Below, in pieces: positions 53,301-62,355 of a stretch of 64,000 nt of DNA. The notes beneath the pieces are model-generated. The model was not told the origin of the DNA. It did not search any database and was given only the letters and a program-made list of their open reading frames with translations. The stretch lies in assembly GCF_004346225.1 (NCBI RefSeq), contig NZ_SMAJ01000009.1, forward strand, positions 79,028-143,027, read 5' to 3'. The position numbers and the translations under genes are program-made. How positions within the stretch are numbered: position 1 is the stretch's first letter; every line of letters begins with the position of its first letter. The DNA is from Paralcaligenes ureilyticus (GTDB lineage Bacteria; Pseudomonadota; Gammaproteobacteria; Burkholderiales; Burkholderiaceae_B).

Positions 53301-54783
53301 TTCTGTCCGCCAGCGATTTGATGACTTGTTCGCGCCGCGGGCTTGGGCTGTAGTCGGCGCTTAGGGTCGACCATAGCGGCTGGCTGCGGGCTTCGCCCAG
53401 TTCCTCCGGCAAGCGGCCTTTGTGTAATGTCGTGGCCGGTGCGACTGCGTCGTTTGCGTTGGCGACTCGCTCGTGCTGGATAGCGGTACGGTTGTCGCCA
53501 GATTGTTTCCCGGCCTCTTCATCGACATTTTCCGGCGCCTGCGACCCGATATTTTTGGACCCTTGCGCCAGGATTATCGGCCCTTGCGCCGCGTGGCCGC
53601 GGCGTTCAAGTGCGTTGATCAGGGCTATCTGGCGCACCCCCAACAGGCGCAGCACCGCGTCGTCGACGCTCAGCTCCCGATAGCCCTTCAAACGCCCCAG
53701 AATGCGTTTGCCGTATTGCCCCGAACCTTGCCATAGGCCGCCTATAACGGCGCCGGCCAGCGCGGCGGCGCCCAGGCTCAAGCCAGCGGTAAATACATCG
53801 ATGGTGGCGCCGGCTGCGGCGCCGGCCGCAATACCTTTGCTGACGTGAATACCCATGTCTCGCAACGCCTGGGGATGAAACAGGTCCATACCCCAGCGTT
53901 CCCCTTCCAGCGGCAGCTCATGGTAGGGAAAGTCCGCCGATTTGAATTTGTAGCGTTTAAGGAGCGCCTTGACGCATTGATTCTCGCGTTTTCGAACCTG
54001 ACGGCGCAGCGTGTCGGTGGTTTGCGCCAATGATTCGTGGTCCGGGGCGCTTCCCAAATGCCAGGCGGCAACATCGACCAGAAGTTCGGCAACCAGTCGC
54101 ATCGCGTCGGCACGGCGGATGTCGCGCTGCAAGACGATATCTTCATTCAAGGCCCTTAACAGCGCGGCATGCGAATCCAGCAGGAGAGCCAGTTTGTCGT
54201 ACAGTTGCGCTTCGCCATCGAGCGCGGGCGCCACCGTGTCGAATTCGACGTTGGCATGCAGCCCCAGGCGAGCCAATGCTTCACGCCAGGCGGCGGCGCG
54301 ATGGCTCGGGCTGCGTGTAAAGTTCAAAACAGGCAGCAGAGGCTTGCCGCAGTTGGCAAGGATCTCCAGCTCGTCCTTGTATTTGCCCAGCACCGGATCG
54401 CGCACATCGACGACGTACAAGCCGGCGTCGCAGTCGAGCAGCTTGTTCAGCACGCGGGCTTCCTGTTCGAAGCGGCGTTTGCTTTCGGGAGAGTCCAGAA
54501 AGCGTCGAATTCTATCCGGCCCGTCCAGGCGTTGGCCACGCTGCGCAAGCTGATCCAGGTAGTCCAGCAGCGCGATGCCGTCTTCCATTCCGGGCGTGTC
54601 GAATAGCTCGATCGCTGTTGCGTCGTCCACCAGCAGGCGCGCACCTTCCACATGGCGGGTCGTACCGGGTTCATCCTGAACTTCGCCGAAATTGGGGTCG
54701 CGGGTCAGTGTGCGCAAAAGAGATGTCTTGCCGGTATTGGTGTGGCCCACCACCGCCAGGCGCAAGAAGGGGCGTTCACTCAT
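53272..54783 (-). CDS. GTPase with DUF3482 domain, REP-encoded C-terminus
   Basis: A 503-residue protein. The N-terminal GTPase domain has G1 GHTNTGKTS (13-21), G3 ELFDTPGMEDG and a G4-like stretch at LPVLNFTRSPSH. The rest (DUF3482) holds helices and a glycine/alanine-rich membrane-seeking segment (GIAAGAAAGATIDVFTAGLSLGAAALAGAVIGGLW). The last nine residues, MAATRAAAT, are a REP translated in frame, so the original stop was lost to the insertion. The ATG at 54783 overlaps the upstream DUF2868 gene by eight bases. DUF2868 and DUF3482 genes are regularly paired, and the two probably form a membrane-associated GTPase system of unknown role. Confidence 0.88.
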   Translation of the reverse strand: MSERPFLRLAVVGHTNTGKTSLLRTLTRDPNFGEVQDEPGTTRHVEGARLLVDDATAIELFDTPGMEDGIALLDYLDQLAQRGQRLDGPDRIRRFLDSPESKRRFEQEARVLNKLLDCDAGLYVVDVRDPVLGKYKDELEILANCGKPLLPVLNFTRSPSHRAAAWREALARLGLHANVEFDTVAPALDGEAQLYDKLALLLDSHAALLRALNEDIVLQRDIRRADAMRLVAELLVDVAAWHLGSAPDHESLAQTTDTLRRQVRKRENQCVKALLKRYKFKSADFPYHELPLEGERWGMDLFHPQALRDMGIHVSKGIAAGAAAGATIDVFTAGLSLGAAALAGAVIGGLWQGSGQYGKRILGRLKGYRELSVDDAVLRLLGVRQIALINALERRGHAAQGPIILAQGSKNIGSQAPENVDEEAGKQSGDNRTAIQHERVANANDAVAPATTLHKGRLPEELGEARSQPLWSTLSADYSPSPRREQVIKSLADRMAATRAAAT

Positions 54784-56173
54784 CGGCTCGCTCCTCCAGC
54801 CACGCGAACGCGTCGGCGTGGCGCGCGTAAATCTGCCCGGGTTCAAAGCCGGCGGCGCCCAATCGTAATTGCCAGGCTGCCAGGCGCGCATCCCGTTCGG
54901 CGCATGGATCAAGACGCAGTAGCACGCAAGTTTGGCGGGCGAGGCCGGCCAGGTCAGTCAACATGGAGATCGTGCCGCGATCGGGTGTTTGCCGAGGATC
55001 GCAAACGATCAGCAGTTTTTCCGGGGGGTATTCTTGCAGGCGGTCGAGCAAGGCCATGCGCTGTTCGCGCGTATCGATGTTGCCCGCATCCTGAATCGTC
55101 CGGGCCAGCGTCTGCGGGGGCCAGGGCTCGTCCGGCGGCAGTTCGATGCCGACAATAAGCGACTTGGCGGTTTGTTCGGGCGCGCCGGTGTGGGGCCGGA
55201 TGCGTGTGTTCGGCCGCAAGCCGGCCGGAGAATCGACGCCGATTTTTTCACTGCTGGGCTGCAGGCGTTCGCGCAAGTTCGCATAGCCAGGCAGGTTTTC
55301 ATCCAGTGTGATGGCGGCCAGGTAGCGTCTGCTCATGAAAAGGCTAAGCAGCAGGCTCAAAAGCCTGGGTAATAATCCGTAGACGACGACGCAACCGATC
55401 AGCCAGCTCGACCACAGCGCCTGCACCGATTCGGGTAATGCATGCAGGCCGTTGCTGGCTCGCACCATATCGGCCGACGGCATCGCAAATCCCAGCTTTT
55501 CGGGCAGCCAGCCGATGGCCGTAGTCAGTTGCACAAAGGTGTCGGCCGATAGCAGCGTGGTTTCCCAGTTAAAGCCATAGCGTCGCGCAGACAGCACACC
55601 TAACAGAGTCAGCAGCAAGGTGAGGAAAGCGCCCGTCCATAGGCCATGGCTGACGCTGCTGAGTATCCAGCGCAGTGCCCCGTTGCGACCCAGCACGTCG
55701 ACCAGGGCGCGCGGGACCAGGGCCGCATCGGGGCCGCGTGCCAGTTTCTGGGTAAGCCACAGCCATAATTGTCCGAGCCATGAGCCATGGCCGGTCATGC
55801 CGAAGCTAAGCAGCCAGATCAGGAAAGTGAGACCATGCAGGCCAAGTATCGCCACGAGCGCCAGCAGAAGGTTGACCGATCGGGTGCCGTCGCCCAGTGC
55901 CCCCAGGGCGGCGCCGGCGCCGGCGAGCACGGCGGCAATAAGCAGTCCGAGCAGTGCAATTCTAGCCCCTCGGGCCCAGCGCCCAACCAGCAGATCGAGG
56001 CTTTCACGTTTGCCCAAAAGCGTTGCGCGCAGCAAAATCCGCTGTGTGAAAGTATGCCCTTCGGCGCGTGCGCGGCGCACTTCGGAGGCGTCTTCGATCG
56101 GCCCCCAGTGCGCTTCGCGCAGACGGATGAATTCGGCCAGCCAGTATGTGGAAAAAGAATCGACTGAAGGCAT
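54776..56173 (-). CDS. DUF2868 family membrane protein
   Basis: A 465-residue membrane protein. The N-terminal region (LREAHWGPIEDASEVRRARAEGHTFTQRIL) is a DUF2868 landmark. Several helices follow (RIALLGLLIAAVLAGAGAAL; LLLALVAILGLHGLTFLIWLLSF; GLWTGAFLTLLLTLLGVLSA; WSSWLIGCVVVYGLLPRLLSLLLSLF). The C-terminal ~150 residues are soluble and read IVGIELPPDEPWPP, then LLIVCDPRQTPDRGTISML, suggesting a nucleotide-binding-like fold, though no P-loop is present. It is the upstream partner of the DUF3482 GTPase, whose start overlaps its stop by eight bases. Function unknown. Confidence 0.87.
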   Translation of the reverse strand: MPSVDSFSTYWLAEFIRLREAHWGPIEDASEVRRARAEGHTFTQRILLRATLLGKRESLDLLVGRWARGARIALLGLLIAAVLAGAGAALGALGDGTRSVNLLLALVAILGLHGLTFLIWLLSFGMTGHGSWLGQLWLWLTQKLARGPDAALVPRALVDVLGRNGALRWILSSVSHGLWTGAFLTLLLTLLGVLSARRYGFNWETTLLSADTFVQLTTAIGWLPEKLGFAMPSADMVRASNGLHALPESVQALWSSWLIGCVVVYGLLPRLLSLLLSLFMSRRYLAAITLDENLPGYANLRERLQPSSEKIGVDSPAGLRPNTRIRPHTGAPEQTAKSLIVGIELPPDEPWPPQTLARTIQDAGNIDTREQRMALLDRLQEYPPEKLLIVCDPRQTPDRGTISMLTDLAGLARQTCVLLRLDPCAERDARLAAWQLRLGAAGFEPGQIYARHADAFAWLEERADE

Positions 56174-56217
56174 TAGGGAAGGCGAGCCGGGTGTGCTGCT
56201 ACCGCAGCGCGCCGCGG

Positions 56218-56472
56218 TCAGCGCATCTGTTTCCTGACGACCATTCCGTAGATGAACAGCACTATGACGGCGCCTATGATGGAACCGATCCAGCCGGCTC
56301 CTTCACCCGGACTGTACAGGCCCAACGCGTGCCCAAGATAGCCGGCGACAATCGAACCAATAATACCCAGAACGGTGGTCATGATGATGCCGAGCTTTTG
56401 TTCGCCCGGCATGACGGCCCGCGCAATCAGGCCTACGATGAACCCGACGATGATCATGCTGATGATGCCCAT
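56218..56472 (-). CDS. GlsB/YeaQ/YmgE family small membrane protein
   Basis: An 84-residue, very hydrophobic protein with three predicted helices: MIIVGFIVGLIARAVMPG, IIMTTVLGIIGSIVAGYLGHALG and IGSIIGAVIVLFIYGMVV. GLIARAVMPGEQKLG and the glycine-rich GIIGSIVAGYLG are the signature of the transglycosylase-associated/GlsB/YeaQ family, often induced by stress in other bacteria. The real biochemical role is unknown. A GGAGG-like sequence (TTGGGAGGATC) lies just upstream of the ATG. It sits alone between the DUF2868 gene and the large inverted repeat. Confidence 0.92.
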   Translation of the reverse strand: MGIISMIIVGFIVGLIARAVMPGEQKLGIIMTTVLGIIGSIVAGYLGHALGLYSPGEGAGWIGSIIGAVIVLFIYGMVVRKQMR

Positions 56473-56853
56473 GGCGATCCTCCCAAAGTGTTGAACAAGC
56501 CGTCCGATGATGGCATTGGCGGCCCCGATGCGGCTATCATAGGGTGGGGGCGCGCCGTCGTCTAGCGCATTTTTGGTCGAATGGTATACAGCACTGGACG
56601 TGTTGGTATCTGAAGACGCCGTCTATGGGGGCCGGGGCGGGGCCGGCAGGGCGTGCTTGATCCGGATCTGCCTCGTCCAGGCGGGCGTCGGGCCAAACTC
56701 GCTACGCCGCTGGCGCGGCTACGCTCAAACATGGCCCGCCGACAGCCCCCGCCTTCCCTTCGTCAGCCTCCGGAGCACGCCTTACGCCGGCCCCGCCCCG
56801 GCCCCCATAGACGGCTCGCGTTACGGGATGCCAAGAATTCGCTTGCCGGCGGC
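56473..56853. other. 381-bp gene-free gap with a long inverted repeat
   Basis: The gap between the GlsB-like gene and the peptide ABC ATPase gene. Apart from the 198-bp hairpin element at 56618-56815, I see no gene, promoter or terminator. The 145 bases between the GlsB-like start and the left arm must hold that gene's promoter. Confidence 0.75.
56618..56815. repeat. 198-bp hairpin element with perfect 30-bp arms
   Basis: Arms 56618-56647 and 56786-56815 are exact reverse complements over 30 bases (outer ends GCCGTCTATGGGGGCC / GGCCCCCATAGACGGC). Pairing continues inward with GGCGTGCT / AGCACGCC after small bulges. An inner structure is framed by GGGCC(A) and (T)GGCCC at about 56690-56736. 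It carries no open frame of note. One arm of a related, decayed element is at 16859-16888. On the minus strand it lies directly after the peptide ABC ATPase stop. Confidence 0.88.
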
Positions 56854-58599
56854 CTATGCGACCTGGGCGGCGTGTTCCATATCCAGCCCTTCCCGCGACA
56901 GAAAGTGCAGGGTCGGCATGAGCGACAGCAGATGCTTGCTGTATTCGTGCTGAGGGTTGGAGAAAAGCGTTTCGGTATCGGCCACTTCGAGCAGTTCACC
57001 GTGACGCATGACGCCGACCCGGTCGCACATCTGCCGGATGACGGGCAGATCGTGGCTGATGAATAAAATGGTGAGGTGCAGCTTTTCCTGCAGGTCTTTG
57101 AGCAGGTTGAGAATTTGCGCCTGAATCGACACATCGAGCGCCGAGGTCGGCTCGTCGCAGATCAGGAAACGCGGCCGGGTGGCCAGTGCGCGCGCGATGC
57201 ATATACGTTGGCGCTGGCCGCCCGAAAATTCATGCGGGAAGCGTTTGAGCGCCTGCTGCCCCAGACCTACATAGTCGAGCAGATCGCCGACGATGGCGCG
57301 AGTTTGCGCTTCACTGCCGGTCATTCTATGAAAGCGTATGGGCTCGGCCACGATATCCAGTATGCGCATGCGGGGGTTGAGCGAGGAATACGGATCCTGG
57401 AAAACCATTTGTATCTGGCGGCGAAACGCATTGAGCTCGGATTCATCCTTGAGCTTTGTCAGATTGACGTCATTGAAAATCACGCTGCCGCTGCTTGCCT
57501 TATAGAGGCCGGAAATCAGACGGGCAATGGTGGATTTACCCGAGCCCGATTCACCGACCAGGCCGAATACCTCGCCTTCCTTGATTGAAAAGCTCACGTC
57601 CTTCACGGCGTCGAGCATGTAGCGGTTCTTTTTGAGAAACGCGTTTTTCAGCACGAACTGTATGCCCAGGTTCCGGGTTTCCACGAGGGGCGTGTCGGCA
57701 TGTTTGCCGAAATCGCGTTCCTGCCCGAGCCAGTGCGTGCTGATATCGAGTTCTTTCTTGGTGGGTGCCAGCACGTCTTCGATGTAGGTCACCATCGGAA
57801 AGCGGCGCAGCTTGATATCCGAGCGCGGCACAGCCGAAATCAGGCTCTTGGTGTAAGGATGATCCGGATTGCCCAGGATTTTCTGGGTGGTTCCCTGTTC
57901 GACCAGCTTGCCCCGGTAAAGCACCGCCACCCTGTCGGTAATTTCGGCAATCACGCCCATGTCGTGGGTGATGATGATCATGCCGACCTGCTTGTCTTTG
58001 CACAGCTTGCGCAGGAGGTCGAGAATCTGCGCTTGAATGGAGACGTCCAGCGCCGTTGTGGGTTCGTCCGCAATAATGACTTCGGGCTCGCAGCACAGGG
58101 CCAGTGCAATCACTACGCGCTGGCGCATCCCGCCGGAAAATTGATGCGGGTAGTGCTGCAGGCGCATTTCTGGCTCCGGCATGCCGACGCTTTGGAGTAG
58201 CTCGATGGCGCGCGCACGTGCCTGGCTGTAGGATAAGTTCAAGTGCACCTGCATCGTTTCGACCAGTTGGCTTTCAATCGTTTGCAGCGGGTCGAGGGAC
58301 GTTAACGGATCCTGGAAAATCATGCTGATGCGTTGCCCGCGAACTTTGCGGAATTCGTGGCCGGGTAGCTGGTCGATGCGCCGGCCATCCAGGCTGACGG
58401 CGCCGGCCGTCATTTTTCCAGGCGGCTGGAGCAGCCCGATGACCGCATTGCCTATCGTCGATTTGCCCGCGCCCGACTCACCCACGACCCCCAGGATCTC
58501 ACCTTTTTCGAGTGTCAGGGTGACATTGTCGATCGCCACCAGCTCGCCGTGGCGGCTCGAAAATTCGATGCGTAATTGTTCAATATCAAGAAGTGCCAT
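56854..58599 (-). CDS. Peptide ABC transporter, fused double ATPase
   Basis: A 581-residue protein with two complete ATPase domains in tandem. First half: Walker [18 protein letters not shown], signature [15 protein letters not shown], Walker [13 protein letters not shown]. Second half: Walker [18 protein letters not shown], signature [15 protein letters not shown], Walker [12 protein letters not shown]. Each has the DppD/OppF-type C-terminal extension ([33 protein letters not shown]). The domain order corresponds to DppD-DppF fused as in GsiA. It powers the two permeases encoded directly upstream and is the last gene of the leftward operon. Peptides, glutathione or nickel are possible substrates. 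Only 'peptide-type' is supported. Confidence 0.94.
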   Translation of the reverse strand: MALLDIEQLRIEFSSRHGELVAIDNVTLTLEKGEILGVVGESGAGKSTIGNAVIGLLQPPGKMTAGAVSLDGRRIDQLPGHEFRKVRGQRISMIFQDPLTSLDPLQTIESQLVETMQVHLNLSYSQARARAIELLQSVGMPEPEMRLQHYPHQFSGGMRQRVVIALALCCEPEVIIADEPTTALDVSIQAQILDLLRKLCKDKQVGMIIITHDMGVIAEITDRVAVLYRGKLVEQGTTQKILGNPDHPYTKSLISAVPRSDIKLRRFPMVTYIEDVLAPTKKELDISTHWLGQERDFGKHADTPLVETRNLGIQFVLKNAFLKKNRYMLDAVKDVSFSIKEGEVFGLVGESGSGKSTIARLISGLYKASSGSVIFNDVNLTKLKDESELNAFRRQIQMVFQDPYSSLNPRMRILDIVAEPIRFHRMTGSEAQTRAIVGDLLDYVGLGQQALKRFPHEFSGGQRQRICIARALATRPRFLICDEPTSALDVSIQAQILNLLKDLQEKLHLTILFISHDLPVIRQMCDRVGVMRHGELLEVADTETLFSNPQHEYSKHLLSLMPTLHFLSREGLDMEHAAQVA

Positions 58600-58608
58600 G
58601 CGCGTGTC

Positions 58609-59526
58609 TCAGTTCAGCTTGGGATTAAGCGCATCGCGCAGCCAATCGCCCAATAGGTTGACCGACAGGGCCAGCAATATCAGGGCGATTCCGGGAAAGA
58701 TCGTAATCCACCATTCGCCAGAGAATAAATAGCTGTTGCCGATACGGATCAGCGTACCCAGCGATGGGGTAGTGGGCGGGATACCCACGCCCAGAAACGA
58801 GAGGGTGGCCTCGGTGATAATGGCCACCGCCAGATGGATGGTGGCAATCACCAGTACCGGCCCCATGACGTTGGGCAGGATGTGGCGGCGCAGGACCATG
58901 AAGGGCTTCATGCCGATCAACCGGGCCGCCTGCACGTATTCCTTATTGCGTTCGACCATGGTGGCGCCGCGCACGGTGCGCGCGTATTGCACCCAGCCTG
59001 AAATCCCGATGGAGAAGATCAGTACATATAAAGACAAGGCGTCTTGCGCGTCGCGCGGCAACAGGCCGCGGGCGATGCCGTCTATCAGCAAGGCAATAAG
59101 GATGGCGGGAAACGACAACTGGACATCGGCGATGCGCATGATGACGGTGTCGATGCGCCCGCCTGCGTAGCCGCTGATCAAGCCCAGCGTGACTCCAATG
59201 ACCAGCGAGAACAGGACCGACGCAAAGCCCACCACGAGCGAGATGCGCGACCCGTACAGGATGGCCGACAGGATATCCCGGCCCTGGTCGTCGGTGCCCA
59301 GCAGGAACTGGCTGCTGCCATCGGGCGACCAGGCGGGCGGAGTGTTGGCATCGAGCAGATTCAATGACGCCAGATTGAACGGATCGTGCGGAGCGATAAG
59401 CGGGGCACATACCGCTCCAAGGAAAATGGCCAGCGCAATCACTGCCGATATGATGGCGGCGGGCGAACGGCAGAAGCTGTAGAACATATCGCTGCCGATC
59501 ATGCGGGATAAGGTATTTTGAGCCAT
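58609..59526 (-). CDS. Peptide ABC transporter permease, DppC type
   Basis: A 305-residue permease. It has an N-terminal helix (SPAAIISAVIALAIFLGAVCAPLIAP), the DppC-type periplasmic stretch FLLGTDDQGRDILSAILYGSRISLVVG and transport helices (VLFSLVIGVTLGLISGYAGG). The cytoplasmic EAA loop is QAARLIGMKPFMVLRRHILPNV. The family signature GTDDQGRD identifies it as the C-type partner in dipeptide/oligopeptide importers. It follows the B-type permease by 13 bases and precedes the ATPase gene by nine bases. The substrate is unknown. Confidence 0.93.
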   Translation of the reverse strand: MAQNTLSRMIGSDMFYSFCRSPAAIISAVIALAIFLGAVCAPLIAPHDPFNLASLNLLDANTPPAWSPDGSSQFLLGTDDQGRDILSAILYGSRISLVVGFASVLFSLVIGVTLGLISGYAGGRIDTVIMRIADVQLSFPAILIALLIDGIARGLLPRDAQDALSLYVLIFSIGISGWVQYARTVRGATMVERNKEYVQAARLIGMKPFMVLRRHILPNVMGPVLVIATIHLAVAIITEATLSFLGVGIPPTTPSLGTLIRIGNSYLFSGEWWITIFPGIALILLALSVNLLGDWLRDALNPKLN

Positions 59527-59539
59527 AGGCGTTTATCTT

Positions 59540-60511
59540 CTAGTTTTTTTGTATGCGCAAACGAGGGTCGACCGCAAAATACAGCAGATCGACAATCAGG
59601 TTGATGATCACGAAGAAGAAGGCGATCATCAGCAGATAGGCGGCCATCACGGGGATGTCGACCGCACCGATCGATTGTATAAAGAGCAGGCCCATGCCGG
59701 GCCACTGGAAAACCGTTTCGGTAATAATCGAAAACGCGATGATCGACCCCAACTGCAGGCCGGTAATGGTAATGACTGGCACCAGCGTATTTTTCAAGGC
59801 GTGGCGAAAGTTGATCATGCGCTCGGGCAGGCCGCGAGCCCTGGCAAATTTAATGAAGTCGGCTTGCATGACTTCAAGCATTTCAGCGCGCACCAGCCGC
59901 ATGATCAAGGTCATTTGGAACAGGGCCAGCGTGAAGGCCGGCATAATCAGCGAGAGCCAGCCGCTTTTGGTAAAAAAGCCCGAGCTCCACCAGCCGAAAT
60001 GCACCACATCGCCCCGGCCAAACGTAGGCAGCCATCGCAGCAGCACACCGAAGATCAGAATCATCAGGATGCCGGTGAGAAAAGTCGGCAGGGAAATGCC
60101 CAACAGCGAAATGGTCATGAATGTATGCGAGACGATGCCGCGGCGTTTGAGCGCCGTGTAAATTCCCATGGGGATGCCCAGGAACAAGGCGATGAGTGCC
60201 GATACGAACGAGAGTTCCAGCGTGGCGGGCATGCGGCTTTTGATAAGTTCGCTGACCGGGCGCCGCTGGCGGTACGACACGCCGAAGTCGCCGTGTACGG
60301 CGTGGTCGATGAATCGTACGTACTGCACAAAAAACGGGTCGTCCAGGCCCAGTTGTTTTTTCAGTTCGGCGCGTTGCGCCAGCGTGGTGTCCTGGCCAAC
60401 CAGGTTGTTGATCGGGTCGCCCACATAGCGAAACAGGGAAAACGCGATAAAACCCACCGTCAGCATGACGAAAATCGACTGGAAGATTCGCCGCGCGATG
60501 AAATTGAGCAT
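59540..60511 (-). CDS. Peptide ABC transporter permease, DppB type
   Basis: A 323-residue permease of the DppB/GsiC type. Its N-terminal helix (IFQSIFVMLTVGFIAFSLFRYVGDP) leads to a periplasmic loop with LGLDDPFFVQYVRFIDHAVHGDFGVSYRQRRPV, the canonical DppB sequence. Transport helices follow, and the EAA loop is FARARGLPERMINFRHALKNTLVPVI. It ends with YFAVDPRLRIQKN, typical of the family. It lies 76 bases after the binding-protein gene and 13 bases before the C-type permease gene, all on the same strand. Confidence 0.93.
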   Translation of the reverse strand: MLNFIARRIFQSIFVMLTVGFIAFSLFRYVGDPINNLVGQDTTLAQRAELKKQLGLDDPFFVQYVRFIDHAVHGDFGVSYRQRRPVSELIKSRMPATLELSFVSALIALFLGIPMGIYTALKRRGIVSHTFMTISLLGISLPTFLTGILMILIFGVLLRWLPTFGRGDVVHFGWWSSGFFTKSGWLSLIMPAFTLALFQMTLIMRLVRAEMLEVMQADFIKFARARGLPERMINFRHALKNTLVPVITITGLQLGSIIAFSIITETVFQWPGMGLLFIQSIGAVDIPVMAAYLLMIAFFFVIINLIVDLLYFAVDPRLRIQKN

Positions 60512-60587
60512 GGTGATGATCTTTGAGTGTGAAGCAACACATGCATCCGGGCGGGAGACTACGGCCCGGATGCATTGCCAGCTTTGC

Positions 60588-62192
60588 TTAAGGCATTACA
60601 ACGTTGCGCATGTCGAGCACATCGTCAGCGCGCTGCGCCACCTTGATGCCTTTTCTGACGCCCCATGACAAAGGCTGTTGGTGCAAAGGCACGTAGCCGT
60701 AATCGTCACGCAGCAGGGTAAAGGCCTTTTTGATCATGGCGTTGCGCTTGGCCTGATCTGTTTCGATGCCGATTTTTGCGATAAGGGCATCGATGTCCTT
60801 ATTGCAATAACCGCCCAAGTTGAACTGCCCCGCCGCCGTTGCCTTGTTGCGGCATGCCACCAGGTTGGTCAGGGAGTTTTCGGCGTCAATCGAGCTGGGA
60901 GTCCAGCCCAGCATGTACATGCTGGTGTTGTTGCCGGCCTGCAGCAGGATTTTGCCGAAATATTTGGATTTGGTCTGTGCAAGCAAGTCGATTTTGATCC
61001 CGATGCGCGCGAGCATGCTCGAGACGGCCTGGCAGATTTTTTCATCGTTCACATAACGATCGTTCGGGCAGTCCAGTTGCACCGAAAAACCGTTGGGGTA
61101 GCCGGCCTCGGCCATCAGCTTCTTGGCTTTGGGCAGGTCGGTTTTATACGGCTTGCCGAATGACTCGTCGTAGCCGTTGATCGAGGTGGCGATCAGCGTA
61201 CCCAGGGGGTGGGCCGCGCCGCGCATGATTTTTTTGTTGATGACGCCGGTGTCAACCGTCAGGTCGATTGCTTCGCGAACCCGTTTGTCCTTGAACGGAT
61301 TTTTGCCCTTGACGTTGGAGAACAGCAGTTCGTCGCGCAGCTGGTCCATGCCGATGAAGACCGCCCGTGCTTCGGGTTTGTTGAGAATCTGGACCTTGGG
61401 TTCTTTTTCCAGTCGCGACCAGTCCTGCACCGGAATGGGCATGACCAGATCCATCTCACCCGAAATGAGCGCTGCGACGCGAGTTGATTCCTGGGTGATG
61501 GGCTGGAAGACGATGTCAGTGACGTTGGTGGGGATTTTTTTGTTCCAATATCCGTCGAAGCGTTTCAACGTCGTTTTGACGTCCGGCTGGCGCTCGACCA
61601 CCGTGAACGGCCCAGTGCCGTCTTCGTGCAGATTGGCATAGTTATTGGCGCCGCCCTTCACGTTGGCGGCTTCGGTCGTATGATTTTTTTCGGCCCAGCT
61701 TTTGCTCATCATGTACAGGAATACCCAGTCGCGCGGCAAGATGGGGTTGGGCTTGGGTGTGGTGACTTCGACCGTGTAATCGTCGATCTTCTTCACGTCG
61801 GTGGCCATCGCGCCGTAGCCTTTCATGTCCGAGCCGGGCGTGAGGCTGCGCTTCCATGAAAAGATCACGTCGTCGGCGGTAAAGGGGCTGCCGTCATGGA
61901 ATTTGACGCCATGGCGGAGGTGGAAAACCCATTTGGTGGGCTCGGTGTTTTCCCACTTTTCGGCCAGCGCCGGAATCAGCTTCAGGTCCTTGTCGTATGT
62001 GGCCAGCGGCTCGTAGAAGGCATTCTGGAACCCGAGCGTGAAGGTCTCGTTCAATGACATGGGGTCCAGCGACTGGACGTCGCCCTGATAAGCCCAGTGC
62101 AAGGTCTTGGCCTGAACCGCGTGGCTCAAACCTACGCTCAAGGCCAGCGCCGCAGCCAGGGCGGTATGTCGAATTAGTTTGGGGCAGTTCAT
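60588..62192 (-). CDS. Peptide ABC transporter substrate-binding protein (family 5)
   Basis: A 534-residue periplasmic protein with a Sec signal (ALAAALALSVGLSHAVQA). The mature protein shows the family 5 pattern: LDPMSLNETFTLGFQNAFYEPLATYD near the N-terminus, HLRHGVKFHDGSPFTADDVIFSWKR, RVREAIDLTVDTGVI and YGYVPLHQQPLSWGVRKG. It is 164 bases after the M20 deacylase gene, and the three transporter genes follow. The substrate is probably a short peptide, N-acyl amino acid or similar molecule, in line with the deacylase at the operon head, but binding-pocket residues cannot be interpreted from sequence alone. Confidence 0.92.
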   Translation of the reverse strand: MNCPKLIRHTALAAALALSVGLSHAVQAKTLHWAYQGDVQSLDPMSLNETFTLGFQNAFYEPLATYDKDLKLIPALAEKWENTEPTKWVFHLRHGVKFHDGSPFTADDVIFSWKRSLTPGSDMKGYGAMATDVKKIDDYTVEVTTPKPNPILPRDWVFLYMMSKSWAEKNHTTEAANVKGGANNYANLHEDGTGPFTVVERQPDVKTTLKRFDGYWNKKIPTNVTDIVFQPITQESTRVAALISGEMDLVMPIPVQDWSRLEKEPKVQILNKPEARAVFIGMDQLRDELLFSNVKGKNPFKDKRVREAIDLTVDTGVINKKIMRGAAHPLGTLIATSINGYDESFGKPYKTDLPKAKKLMAEAGYPNGFSVQLDCPNDRYVNDEKICQAVSSMLARIGIKIDLLAQTKSKYFGKILLQAGNNTSMYMLGWTPSSIDAENSLTNLVACRNKATAAGQFNLGGYCNKDIDALIAKIGIETDQAKRNAMIKKAFTLLRDDYGYVPLHQQPLSWGVRKGIKVAQRADDVLDMRNVVMP

Positions 62193-62355
62193 TCAGAGTC
62201 TCCTGTCAACAATTTGTTTTGTGGATTGATACGGCTTTCATGCGGCTGCGATAAGGCTTTTTGTTTTATCGCAGGTACATAATATTGGCGTCCTATCGGT
62301 AGTGCGGACTTCCAATGCTTGGATTTTGTGTGAGCAAGGCACGGGGTCGGACGGC

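Noticed and set aside
56618..56815. Insertion sequence ends
   Set aside because: The 138 bases between the arms hold no transposase frame, and no target-site duplication is apparent outside the arms.
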